Source: Microbacterium sp. cf046 (GTDB lineage: Bacteria > Actinomycetota > Actinomycetes > Actinomycetales > Microbacteriaceae). From it: 64,000 bases of DNA. The stretch covers positions 496,001-560,000 of the forward strand of contig NZ_FOZJ01000003.1 in NCBI RefSeq assembly GCF_900114345.1, given 5' to 3'. The translations under genes were made by a program, and so were the position numbers. Shown here in pieces: positions 57,477-64,000 of the stretch; within the stretch, counting starts at the first letter, position 1, and each line of letters starts with the position of its first letter. Under the pieces are notes generated by a model, which worked only from the letters and a program-made list of their open reading frames with translations, was not told the DNA's origin and ran no database searches.

Positions 57477-60286
57477 CCACCCCCCGCATCGCCACCCTCC
57501 GCGCAGAGCTCCGAGACGACACGACGCTCGTCGCCACCCCGACCCCTCGCCTCACCTGGACCGTCGCGACCGATGCCGCCGGGTGGGTTCAGGCCCGCGC
57601 CGAACTGCGCGCAGGCGATGAGTCCGTCGCGCTCGCCGGCCGCGACTCCGTCCTGGTGGCGTGGCCGTTCGCGCCGCTCGCCCAGGGAGACAGCCGCGAA
57701 GTCTCGGTGCGCGCCGTCTCCGTCGACGGCGAGTCCACCGACTGGAGCACGCCGCTCACGGTGACCGCCGGCTTCCTCGCCGACGGCGACTGGGTCGCGC
57801 AGCCAGTCGGGTTGGCTCAGCCCAGTCGCGAGGCGCAGCCGTTCCGCGTGCGCACGGCGTTCACACTCGATGCGCCGGTCGTCCGCGCGACCCTGTACTG
57901 GACGGCGCTCGGCGTCGCCGAACCCGAAGTCAACGGCGCCGCCGTGTCGGACGACGTCCTCGCCCCCGGCTGGACGAGCTATCGCGATCGCCTCGTGCAC
58001 GAGACTGTCGATGTCACCGCGCTCGTGCGGCCCGGGGAGAACGTCCTCGGTGCGACCGTCGCAGGTGCCTGGTACACCGAGAAGTACGGTTTCTACGTCT
58101 TCGCCGACCGCGTCTACGGCGATCAGCCCTCGTTCCTCGCCCAGCTGCGGCTGGAGTTCGCGGACGGAGCCGTACAGACGATCGCGACCGGGCCCGACTG
58201 GCGGGCCGACGGCGACGGACCCGTCGTCGACTCGGGGATCTACGCGGGCGAGCACCAGGATCTGCGCCGCACTGATGCCGGATGGTCGGCAACCGGCTAC
58301 GAGGACGCGCACTGGACGCCGGTGCGCGTGGGCGCCGCCGCCCGCCCCGGCTACGAGAACGTGCCGGTGCCCGAGGCGCGCATCGCCCCGCCCGTACGCC
58401 GCACGCAGACGCTGCCCGTCGCAGAGGTGCTCACCTCGCCGACGGGCGGGCTGATCCTCGACTTCGGACAGAATCTCGTGGGGCGGCTGCGGCTGCGGGT
58501 CGCCGGGCAGGCGGGCACGCGCATCACGGTGCGCCATGCCGAAGTGCTCGACGAGGGCGAGCTCGCGCTCCGGCCGCTGCGCAACTCGGCATCCACCGCG
58601 GTGTTCGAGCTCGCCGGCGACGGCGACGAGACCCTCGAGTCGCGCTTCACGTTCCATGGCTTCCGCTACGCGCAGGTCGACGGCTGGCCGGGGGAGTTCG
58701 ACCCAGGCGTCGTCGAGGCGGTCGTGCTGCACACCGACATGACCCGCACCGGGTGGTTCTCGTCGTCTCACGCCCAGCTCGACCGACTGCACGAGAACGT
58801 CGTGTGGGGCATGCGCGGCAACTTCCTCTCGATCCCGACCGACTGCCCGCAGCGCGACGAGCGCCTCGGGTGGACAGGTGACATCCAGGTGTTCTCGCCG
58901 ACGGCGTCGTTCCTCTACGACAGCGAGGGCTTCCTCGCCTCTTGGCTGCGCGATCTGGCGCTCGAGCAGCACCATCAGGACGGCAACGTGCCGCTCGTGA
59001 TCCCGGCCGCGCTCCCCGGCTTCGGCGGTCCCGCCGCGGTCGCGGCGTGGGGGGATGCCGCCACCGTGACCCCATGGGTCATCCACGAGCGCTTCGGCGA
59101 TCGCGGCATCCTGCGCGACCAGTACGCGAGCATGCGCGACTGGGTCGAGGCCGTCCTCCGCGTCTCGACCGACGGCCTGTGGGCGCACACGTTCCAGCTC
59201 GGCGACTGGCTCGACCCGTCCGCCCCGCCCGACAAGCCCGCGCAGGCGAAGGTCGACTCCGACATCGTCGCCAGCGCCTACCTCGCCCGGTCGCTGCGGA
59301 TCGTGGCGGACACCGCCTCGCTGCTGGGCGAGACGGCGGATGCCGATACCTACGCGGCACTGGCCGAGACCAGCCGGGCCGCATTCGTCGCCGAGTACGT
59401 GACGCCTGCCGGCCGCATGATGTCGGACGCCCCGACCGCCTACGCGCTCGCGTTGAACTTCGGCCTCGTCACCGGCGACTCCGTGCGGGAGCGGCTCGCG
59501 CAGCGCCTCGCCGAGCTCGTCCGCGGTGGCGGCTACCGCATCCAGACGGGCTTCGTCGGCACGCCCCTCGTGACCGACGCGCTGGCCGACGCGGGCTACC
59601 TCGATGAGGCGGCCCGCCTGCTGCTGCAGACCGAGAACCCGTCGTGGCTGTACCCGGTCACGATGGGGGCCACCACGATCTGGGAGCGCTGGGACAGCCT
59701 CCTCGAGGACGGGTCGGTCAACCCCGGCGAGATGACCTCGTTCAACCACTACGCCCTGGGTGCGGTTGCGGACTGGCTGCACCGTACGGTGGCCGGGCTC
59801 GCACCCGACGAGCCCGGCTACCGCCGCATCCGCATCGCGCCCCGGCCGCTTCGCGAACTCGCCAGGGCCTCGGCGTCCCACGTCACCCCGTACGGGCCGG
59901 CGACCGTTGCCTGGCGCCGTGAGGGCTCGTCGATCGTGGTCTCGGCCGACGTGCCGCCGAACACCACAGCCGTCGTCGACCTTCCCGGGGGCGAGGTGTT
60001 CGAGGTCGGATCGGGCAGCCACGAGTGGACGTCCGCCGACCGCGCGCCCCGGCCGTTCGCCGGCCCCTTCCACCTCGACTCGTCGACGGCGGCGGTGATC
60101 GACGATCCGCGTGCCTACCGGGCGCTGATCGACGCGATCGAGCAGCACGATCCGGCCAAGGCGGATGAAGTCCGCCGCGAAACGGTCTGGGCGCATGGGC
60201 GGACGGTGCGACAGTCGCTGATGTTCACCCCCCACTCACTGCTCGAGTACGTCGAAGAGGCGCTCGCGGCAATCTCGGAAGGCTAG
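57473..60286 (+). CDS. GH78 alpha-L-rhamnosidase
   Basis: A 937-residue inverting alpha-L-rhamnosidase. An N-terminal FnIII-like region is followed by a carbohydrate-binding beta domain (PFRVRTAFTL, GVAEPEVNG), the (alpha/alpha)6 barrel, and a C-terminal beta domain. Family motifs are DCPQRDERLGWTGD, whose Glu or Asp residues form the acid site, and ATTIWERWDS with the conserved Glu. It should release rhamnose from imported pectic or plant-glycoside fragments. The GTG at 57473 overlaps the GH43 stop. No signal peptide is seen. Confidence 0.94.
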   Translation: MTTPRIATLRAELRDDTTLVATPTPRLTWTVATDAAGWVQARAELRAGDESVALAGRDSVLVAWPFAPLAQGDSREVSVRAVSVDGESTDWSTPLTVTAGFLADGDWVAQPVGLAQPSREAQPFRVRTAFTLDAPVVRATLYWTALGVAEPEVNGAAVSDDVLAPGWTSYRDRLVHETVDVTALVRPGENVLGATVAGAWYTEKYGFYVFADRVYGDQPSFLAQLRLEFADGAVQTIATGPDWRADGDGPVVDSGIYAGEHQDLRRTDAGWSATGYEDAHWTPVRVGAAARPGYENVPVPEARIAPPVRRTQTLPVAEVLTSPTGGLILDFGQNLVGRLRLRVAGQAGTRITVRHAEVLDEGELALRPLRNSASTAVFELAGDGDETLESRFTFHGFRYAQVDGWPGEFDPGVVEAVVLHTDMTRTGWFSSSHAQLDRLHENVVWGMRGNFLSIPTDCPQRDERLGWTGDIQVFSPTASFLYDSEGFLASWLRDLALEQHHQDGNVPLVIPAALPGFGGPAAVAAWGDAATVTPWVIHERFGDRGILRDQYASMRDWVEAVLRVSTDGLWAHTFQLGDWLDPSAPPDKPAQAKVDSDIVASAYLARSLRIVADTASLLGETADADTYAALAETSRAAFVAEYVTPAGRMMSDAPTAYALALNFGLVTGDSVRERLAQRLAELVRGGGYRIQTGFVGTPLVTDALADAGYLDEAARLLLQTENPSWLYPVTMGATTIWERWDSLLEDGSVNPGEMTSFNHYALGAVADWLHRTVAGLAPDEPGYRRIRIAPRPLRELARASASHVTPYGPATVAWRREGSSIVVSADVPPNTTAVVDLPGGEVFEVGSGSHEWTSADRAPRPFAGPFHLDSSTAAVIDDPRAYRALIDAIEQHDPAKADEVRRETVWAHGRTVRQSLMFTPHSLLEYVEEALAAISEG

Positions 60287-60288
60287 AC

Positions 60289-62034
60289 ATGTTCGATCGC
60301 AGTTCCACGTTCGGCGAGGCACTCGACAGTCCCGCAGCCCGGTCGGTGCTCGAGGTCTTCCTCCCGGGCGTCGCGGCGTCCCCGATGGCATCGCAGTTCC
60401 GCGAGGTGCGCCTCGGACAGCTTGTCAATCTCGTGCCCGGGCTGGCGGAGTCGGTCGACCGTGAGCGATTCTGGACAGCGCTGGCCGAGGTGGACGAGGG
60501 CGGACCGGGTCGCGCGCCGTATGCGCCCGCGATCGAGCCGCATCCCGAGTTCGAGAGTGCGGATGTCCCGCGAGGCTCGGCTGCGGTGACCCTTCCGGGT
60601 GCGACCCCGCGATGGGGCGTCGTCGAGGTCCGGTTCGCCGGTCCGAGTCACGGCAACCCCTTCGTCGACGTCGAGTTCTCGGCCTCCTTCACGAACGGAT
60701 CCCGCACGCTGGGCGTCGGCGGCTTCTACGACGGTGACGGGCAGTACGTTCTGCGACTCCTTGCCGAGGAGGAGGGCACGTGGACGTTCACGACCTCATC
60801 CACCGCTCGCTCGCTCGACGGGATCGCGGGCGAGGTCGTCGTGACCGCGCCCGCGCCCGGCACGCATGGTCCGGTGCACGCCGACGGCTTCCACTTCGCC
60901 CATGCGGACGGCACGCGCTACCGGCCGGTCGGAACGACTGCCTACGCGTGGACGCACCAGTCCGAGGAGCTGCAGGAGCGGACCCTGCGCACGCTCGAGG
61001 GCTCCGGGTTCACCAAGATGCGGATGTGCATCTTCCCCAAGTCGTACCTGTACAACGAGAACGAGCCGGAGGACTTCCCCTTCGTCGGGTCGCTGGCAGA
61101 GGGGTTCGACCTCGAGCGCTTCGACACCGTGCACTTCCGTCGCGTCGAGCAGCGGATCGCGCAGCTCGGCGACCTGGGGATCGAGGCGGACCTGATCCTG
61201 TTCCACGCGTACGACCGCTGGGGCTTCGCCGACCTGGGCCGCGCGGTCGACGAACGCGCACTCCGCTACGTGGTGCGTCGCCTGGCCGCCTACGCGAACG
61301 TGTGGTGGGCGCTGGCGAACGAGTACGACCTACTGTGGGCGAAGTCCGAAGAGGACTGGGAGCGGATCGCCGAGATCATCGGGGAGGAGGATCCGCACGG
61401 GCATCTCACCTCGATTCACAACTGCCGGCCGTTCTACGACCAGACGCGGCCGTGGATCACGCACGCGAGCGTGCAGCGGGTCGACGTGTACCGCACCGCC
61501 GAGAACACCGATCATTGGCGCGTGCAGTGGAATAAGCCCATCGTGATCGACGAGTGCGGCTACGAGGGAGACATCGACCAGGGGTGGGGGAACCTCACCG
61601 GCGAGGAGCTCGTCCGGCGCTGCTGGGAGGGGGCGGTACGCGGCGGATACGTCGCTCACGGCGAGACGTACCTCAATGACGCGCACGAGCTGTGGTGGTC
61701 CAAGGGCGGCGAGCTCGTCGGCGACAGCCCGGCGAGGATGGCGTTCCTCGATCGGATCATCGGCGAGTCGCCGACCGGCGTGATCGACCCGCTGCCGTCG
61801 GATTGGGACGTGCCGTTCGGCGGCGTCGCGGGCGAGTACGTAATCCTCTACTTCGGGTTCAACCGGCCGCGGTTCCGCAACGTCGTGCTGCCGGACGGAT
61901 CGTTCGAGGTGGACGTGATCGACACGTGGGCGATGACCGTCGACACCCTGCCGGGAGTGCATTCCGGCCTGGTCCGCGTGGACCTGCCGGCCCAGCAGTT
62001 CATGGCAGTGCGTGCTCGCCGCGTGGCGGCCTGA
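60289..62034 (+). CDS. DUF5060/DUF4038 glycoside hydrolase with DUF5605-like tail
   Basis: A 581-residue protein starting three bases after the GH78 stop. Residues 1-80 are a helical domain (SPAARSVLEVFLPGVAASPM) of unknown role. Next comes the DUF5060 beta domain (about 100-185), then a GH5-like TIM barrel of the DUF4038 kind with acid candidate E345 in WALANEYDLL and nucleophile candidate E422 in IVIDECGYEG. A C-terminal beta domain follows, of the DUF5605 type. Relatives include apiosidases and other pectin enzymes. It is the last gene of the operon and lacks a signal peptide. Confidence 0.87.
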   Translation: MFDRSSTFGEALDSPAARSVLEVFLPGVAASPMASQFREVRLGQLVNLVPGLAESVDRERFWTALAEVDEGGPGRAPYAPAIEPHPEFESADVPRGSAAVTLPGATPRWGVVEVRFAGPSHGNPFVDVEFSASFTNGSRTLGVGGFYDGDGQYVLRLLAEEEGTWTFTTSSTARSLDGIAGEVVVTAPAPGTHGPVHADGFHFAHADGTRYRPVGTTAYAWTHQSEELQERTLRTLEGSGFTKMRMCIFPKSYLYNENEPEDFPFVGSLAEGFDLERFDTVHFRRVEQRIAQLGDLGIEADLILFHAYDRWGFADLGRAVDERALRYVVRRLAAYANVWWALANEYDLLWAKSEEDWERIAEIIGEEDPHGHLTSIHNCRPFYDQTRPWITHASVQRVDVYRTAENTDHWRVQWNKPIVIDECGYEGDIDQGWGNLTGEELVRRCWEGAVRGGYVAHGETYLNDAHELWWSKGGELVGDSPARMAFLDRIIGESPTGVIDPLPSDWDVPFGGVAGEYVILYFGFNRPRFRNVVLPDGSFEVDVIDTWAMTVDTLPGVHSGLVRVDLPAQQFMAVRARRVAA

Positions 62035-62051
62035 CCGCGGCATCCCGCGGT
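62034..62051 (+). terminator. hairpin at the end of the glycan operon
   Basis: ACCGCGG-CATC-CCGCGGT forms a perfect 7-bp stem that begins on the last base of the stop codon. It probably ends the long operon before the convergent ArsR-SRPBCC pair. Confidence 0.6.
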
Positions 62052-62099
62052 CCGCGGAGGCGCTCGAGCCGGGCTCGGGGCCTGGACGGGCTGGCTCGC

Positions 62100-62564
62100 T
62101 CACTCCGTGCGCTCGAGGAACGCGGTGATGCGCGCGAGCGCGCCGTTCCAGACCTCGTCGACGAAGAAATCGCGGATCTCCGGCACCGGGAATCCGGACT
62201 GCACGATCGTCATCATGGTGCGGTCGTCCTCGTGCGGTGCGAAGGTGATCTCGATGCGCGTGGTCATCGTCATGCCGTCAGGTGTGCTGCCGGTCGACTC
62301 GGTGACGAGCCGGTGCGGCCGGTCGATCTCGAGGAAGGTCTGCGTCTCGCGGAAGAGATTGTCGGCATCCGGCCCCCACACCGCGGTCTGGGTGCCTCCG
62401 ACCCGAAGGTCGACGTCGATCTCGACGATGCCGGGGCGCTCATCGAAGATCGAGAACCAGATCTTCTGCTTCTCGGCGTCGGTGTACGCGTCGAACACCT
62501 CGTCGGGGGTGGCGGGCAGCACGCGGGTGATCCGCAGCTCGAGGGGAGTGACTGTCTCGGTCAT
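62100..62564 (-). CDS. SRPBCC (AHSA1-type) family protein
   Basis: A 154-residue lipid- or ligand-binding fold protein. It starts LELRITRVLPATPDEVFDAYTD, has KIWFSIFDER and ends with the helix ALARITAFLERTE, all typical of the AHSA1/START-like group. AGGAG lies before its ATG at 62564, which also overlaps the ArsR stop by four bases. These pairs of a DNA-binding regulator and an AHSA1 protein are common in actinobacteria. The ligand is unknown; the SRPBCC protein may bind what the regulator senses. Confidence 0.92.
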   Translation of the reverse strand: MTETVTPLELRITRVLPATPDEVFDAYTDAEKQKIWFSIFDERPGIVEIDVDLRVGGTQTAVWGPDADNLFRETQTFLEIDRPHRLVTESTGSTPDGMTMTTRIEITFAPHEDDRTMMTIVQSGFPVPEIRDFFVDEVWNGALARITAFLERTE

Positions 62565-62896
62565 TTCTCGTCTCCTTTCCGGAGGGTGAAGAAGGCTTCG
62601 AGTCCGTCGAGTCGACGCTCCCAGAGCCGCTGATAGAAGCTGATCCATGCCATCGCCTCGTCCAATCGCTCGGTGCCGAGCCGGCACTGCCGCGTGCGGC
62701 CGACCTTCTCGGTCGTGACGAGTCCGGCCTCTTCGAGCACCCTGATGTGCTTTGCCATGCCGGTGACGGTGATCTCGGCAGGCTCCGCCAGCTGCGACAC
62801 CGTCGCCGGGCCCTCACCGAGACGGGCGAGGATGTCTCGCCGAGTGGCGTCGGCGAGCGCCGCGAACGTCCTGTCGAGCACAGCATGTTGAACCAT
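62561..62896 (-). CDS. ArsR-type winged-helix transcriptional regulator
   Basis: A 111-residue winged-helix protein with DATRRDILARLGEGPATVSQLAEPAEIT and the recognition helix MAKHIRVLEEAGLV. It has no metal-binding cysteine pair, so it is a non-metal-sensing ArsR homologue of the type paired with AHSA1 proteins. I chose the ATG at 62896. TACAGT lies seven bases upstream on its strand, which suggests a leaderless mRNA, and an operator palindrome covers the start codon. The SRPBCC gene follows with a 4-base overlap. Confidence 0.92.
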   Translation of the reverse strand: MVQHAVLDRTFAALADATRRDILARLGEGPATVSQLAEPAEITVTGMAKHIRVLEEAGLVTTEKVGRTRQCRLGTERLDEAMAWISFYQRLWERRLDGLEAFFTLRKGDEK

Positions 62897-62932
62897 GTGG
62901 TTCACTGTACGCACACTGAACCATATGGTGCA
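62889..62932. promoter_or_regulatory. tandem operators and promoter of the ArsR gene
   Basis: TGAACCATGTGGTTCA (62889-62904) is a perfect 7-bp inverted repeat with a 2-base spacer. TGAACCATATGGTGCA (62917-62932) repeats it with one mismatch, 28 bases away. The minus-strand promoter reads TTGCAC, 18 bases, then TACAGT (62109 is not involved; the -10 is at 62904-62909). The first site covers the start codon and the second covers the -35 and spacer. Confidence 0.75.
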
Positions 62933-62953
62933 ACAAGGAGATCCCTCAGCCTG

Positions 62954-64000
62954 TCACCAGGTCGCCGCCGACGCCGTCTCGTAGTCGCGGAGCGACTGAT
63001 CGGCGTAGGCCACAGACCAGGCCACGATGGCCCGGGTGGCGGCATCCGATCTCCCGACGTAGCCCAGCACCTGGCCCGCGGTCGGACTCTGCGCGTGGGC
63101 GCGACCCAGAAGCCCGGCGCACGCGATGACGTAATCGCTGTACGCATCGAGCGGGAGTCCGTCCAGTTCCACCGAGCCCTTCATGTCATGGAACTGCCGG
63201 ACGTAGAACGCGCGGCCGTTGGCCTGCAGGTGGCCGAGGAACGGATCGGACACCGCCTGGAGCACGCGCTGCATGCCCACGACCCGGAAGCCCTCGCCGC
63301 TGGCGGCCACGCCGTCGGTGATGCGCGCAGGCTGCGGGATGTGCCCGTACTGCGAGAGCACGGACTCGCCCGCCTCCTTGACCTGGAGGAGAAGGGCGTC
63401 CTCGTCGGCGCCCTGCAGCAGCTGCAGGTAGCAGCGCGTCCCCACGCTTCCGACCCCGACGACGCGGCGCGCGAGGTCGGTCGGCTCGTACTGCGCGAGT
63501 ACGGTGTCGACGTCGATGCTCACCGTGTCGCGGTACTGCGCGAACAGCGCGTGGATCGACTCCGGCGGCTCGCCGGCGTGGAGCGGCGTCGCATCATCGA
63601 GCCGGAACCGCACCATCGTGGGCGGATTCTCGACGAATCGGAGCTTCCCGTCGGGTTCGCGCTCAGTCGTGCGGCGGATCGCTCGCACCGAGGTCCGGCG
63701 CTCGGCGGCGGCCAGTGCCGCATTCAGGACGCGGCGCCCGTCGCGGCTGAGCTGGCGGCGAGCCGAGTCCACGTTCAGATGCATGAAGTAGCGGCCGGTG
63801 GGGCTCAGCTCGACCATGCTGCGCAGCACCGCGATGTACTGGGCGACCGCGCGGCGGGCGACCTTCTCGACGTCGGGCTCGTGGTACCCGGCCTCCCGGC
63901 CCCCGACGATTACGCTCGTGATGAGCCGCTTGAGGTCCCACTCCCACGGCGCGACCGCCGCCTCGTCGAAGTCGTTGAGGTCGAAGACCAGCTGGCGCTC
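62954..64000 (-). CDS. DUF2252 domain-containing protein (partial, N-terminus outside window)
   Basis: The frame is open from the window edge to the stop at 62954, giving about 348 C-terminal residues. The start of the visible part holds VFDLNDFDEAAVAPWEWDLKRL, the DUF2252 hallmark and a likely kinase-like Asp motif. RYFMHLNVDSARRQLSRDG, VGVGSVGTRCYLQLLQG and FYVRQFHDMKGSVELDGL follow. DUF2252 proteins are distantly like protein-kinase or aminoglycoside-phosphotransferase folds, with no proven function. An internal ATG at 63829 is not the real start. Confidence 0.9.
   Translation of the reverse strand, partial: ERQLVFDLNDFDEAAVAPWEWDLKRLITSVIVGGREAGYHEPDVEKVARRAVAQYIAVLRSMVELSPTGRYFMHLNVDSARRQLSRDGRRVLNAALAAAERRTSVRAIRRTTEREPDGKLRFVENPPTMVRFRLDDATPLHAGEPPESIHALFAQYRDTVSIDVDTVLAQYEPTDLARRVVGVGSVGTRCYLQLLQGADEDALLLQVKEAGESVLSQYGHIPQPARITDGVAASGEGFRVVGMQRVLQAVSDPFLGHLQANGRAFYVRQFHDMKGSVELDGLPLDAYSDYVIACAGLLGRAHAQSPTAGQVLGYVGRSDAATRAIVAWSVAYADQSLRDYETASAATW

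Noticed and set aside
57443..60235. A 930-residue minus-strand frame opposite GH78
   Set aside because: GC-rich codon bias keeps this frame open. It shows no motifs and lies wholly within a well-supported gene.
1..64000. CRISPR array, tRNA, rRNA, transposon or prophage
   Set aside because: I saw no regularly spaced repeats, no cloverleaf with a recognisable CCA arm, no transposase or integrase motifs and no phage structural genes.

Overview
This is a high-GC chromosomal segment from an actinobacterium, most likely a Microbacterium or close relative in Microbacteriaceae. The evidence is the strong G/C bias at third codon positions, frequent GTG and TTG starts, dense operons joined by 4-base stop/start overlaps, many apparently leaderless genes, and the mix of families (LtrA, DUF2207, DUF2252, DUF1684, the transglutaminase/ATP-grasp cluster, GH operons). 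I found no tRNA, rRNA, CRISPR array, insertion sequence or phage gene. Gene assignments come from reading the sequence and from family knowledge; no search was run.

Layout. 1-6430: a minus-strand operon of seven tightly overlapping genes (MDR-type oxidoreductase, QueD/PTPS-like protein, GT4 glycosyltransferase, methyltransferase, flippase-like membrane protein, RibD-type reductase, truncated multi-TM protein), divergent from a CDP-alcohol phosphatidyltransferase. Together they look like an uncharacterised pathway that modifies a pterin- or pyrimidine-derived compound and attaches it to, or moves it across, the membrane. The PTPS-like protein lacks the catalytic residues of 6-carboxytetrahydropterin synthase. 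6469-16702: amylosucrase, VOC protein, serine dehydratase (sdaA), LtrA, TetR-DUF4287, an ABC-2 exporter with a palindrome over its start codon, MarR and DUF2207. 17084-24917: a secreted TAP-like hydrolase, a secreted cell-wall protein, cupin, HNH nuclease, DUF1684, pgi and an acyl-CoA synthetase. 25015-28135: a tyrosinase, HEAT-repeat and Sco-like copper gene set. 28142-33114: an amidase, agmatine deiminase and NCS1 permease operon facing a TetR gene across a perfect operator-like palindrome. 33118-38210: methyltransferase, Lrp, a PLP trans-sulfuration-family enzyme and an S9 peptidase.

38355-46098: DUF2126 transglutaminase, circularly permuted ATP-grasp/alpha-E protein, second transglutaminase and zinc-ribbon metallopeptidase, a known but biochemically undefined peptide ligation/processing set. 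46100-62034: a carbohydrate-utilisation locus. A TetR repressor faces two operator-like sites, followed by a solute-binding lipoprotein, permease, permease-ATPase fusion, second ATPase, GH3, serine hydrolase, GH43, GH78 and a DUF5060/DUF4038 hydrolase. The enzymes lack signal peptides, so imported oligosaccharides (rhamnose, xylose or arabinose containing) are probably cut in the cytoplasm. 62100-64000: an ArsR-SRPBCC pair with tandem operators, and a DUF2252 protein running off the window.

The most promising undescribed material is the first operon. Next are the copper gene set, the agmatine operon and the leaderless promoters whose operators cover the start codon.
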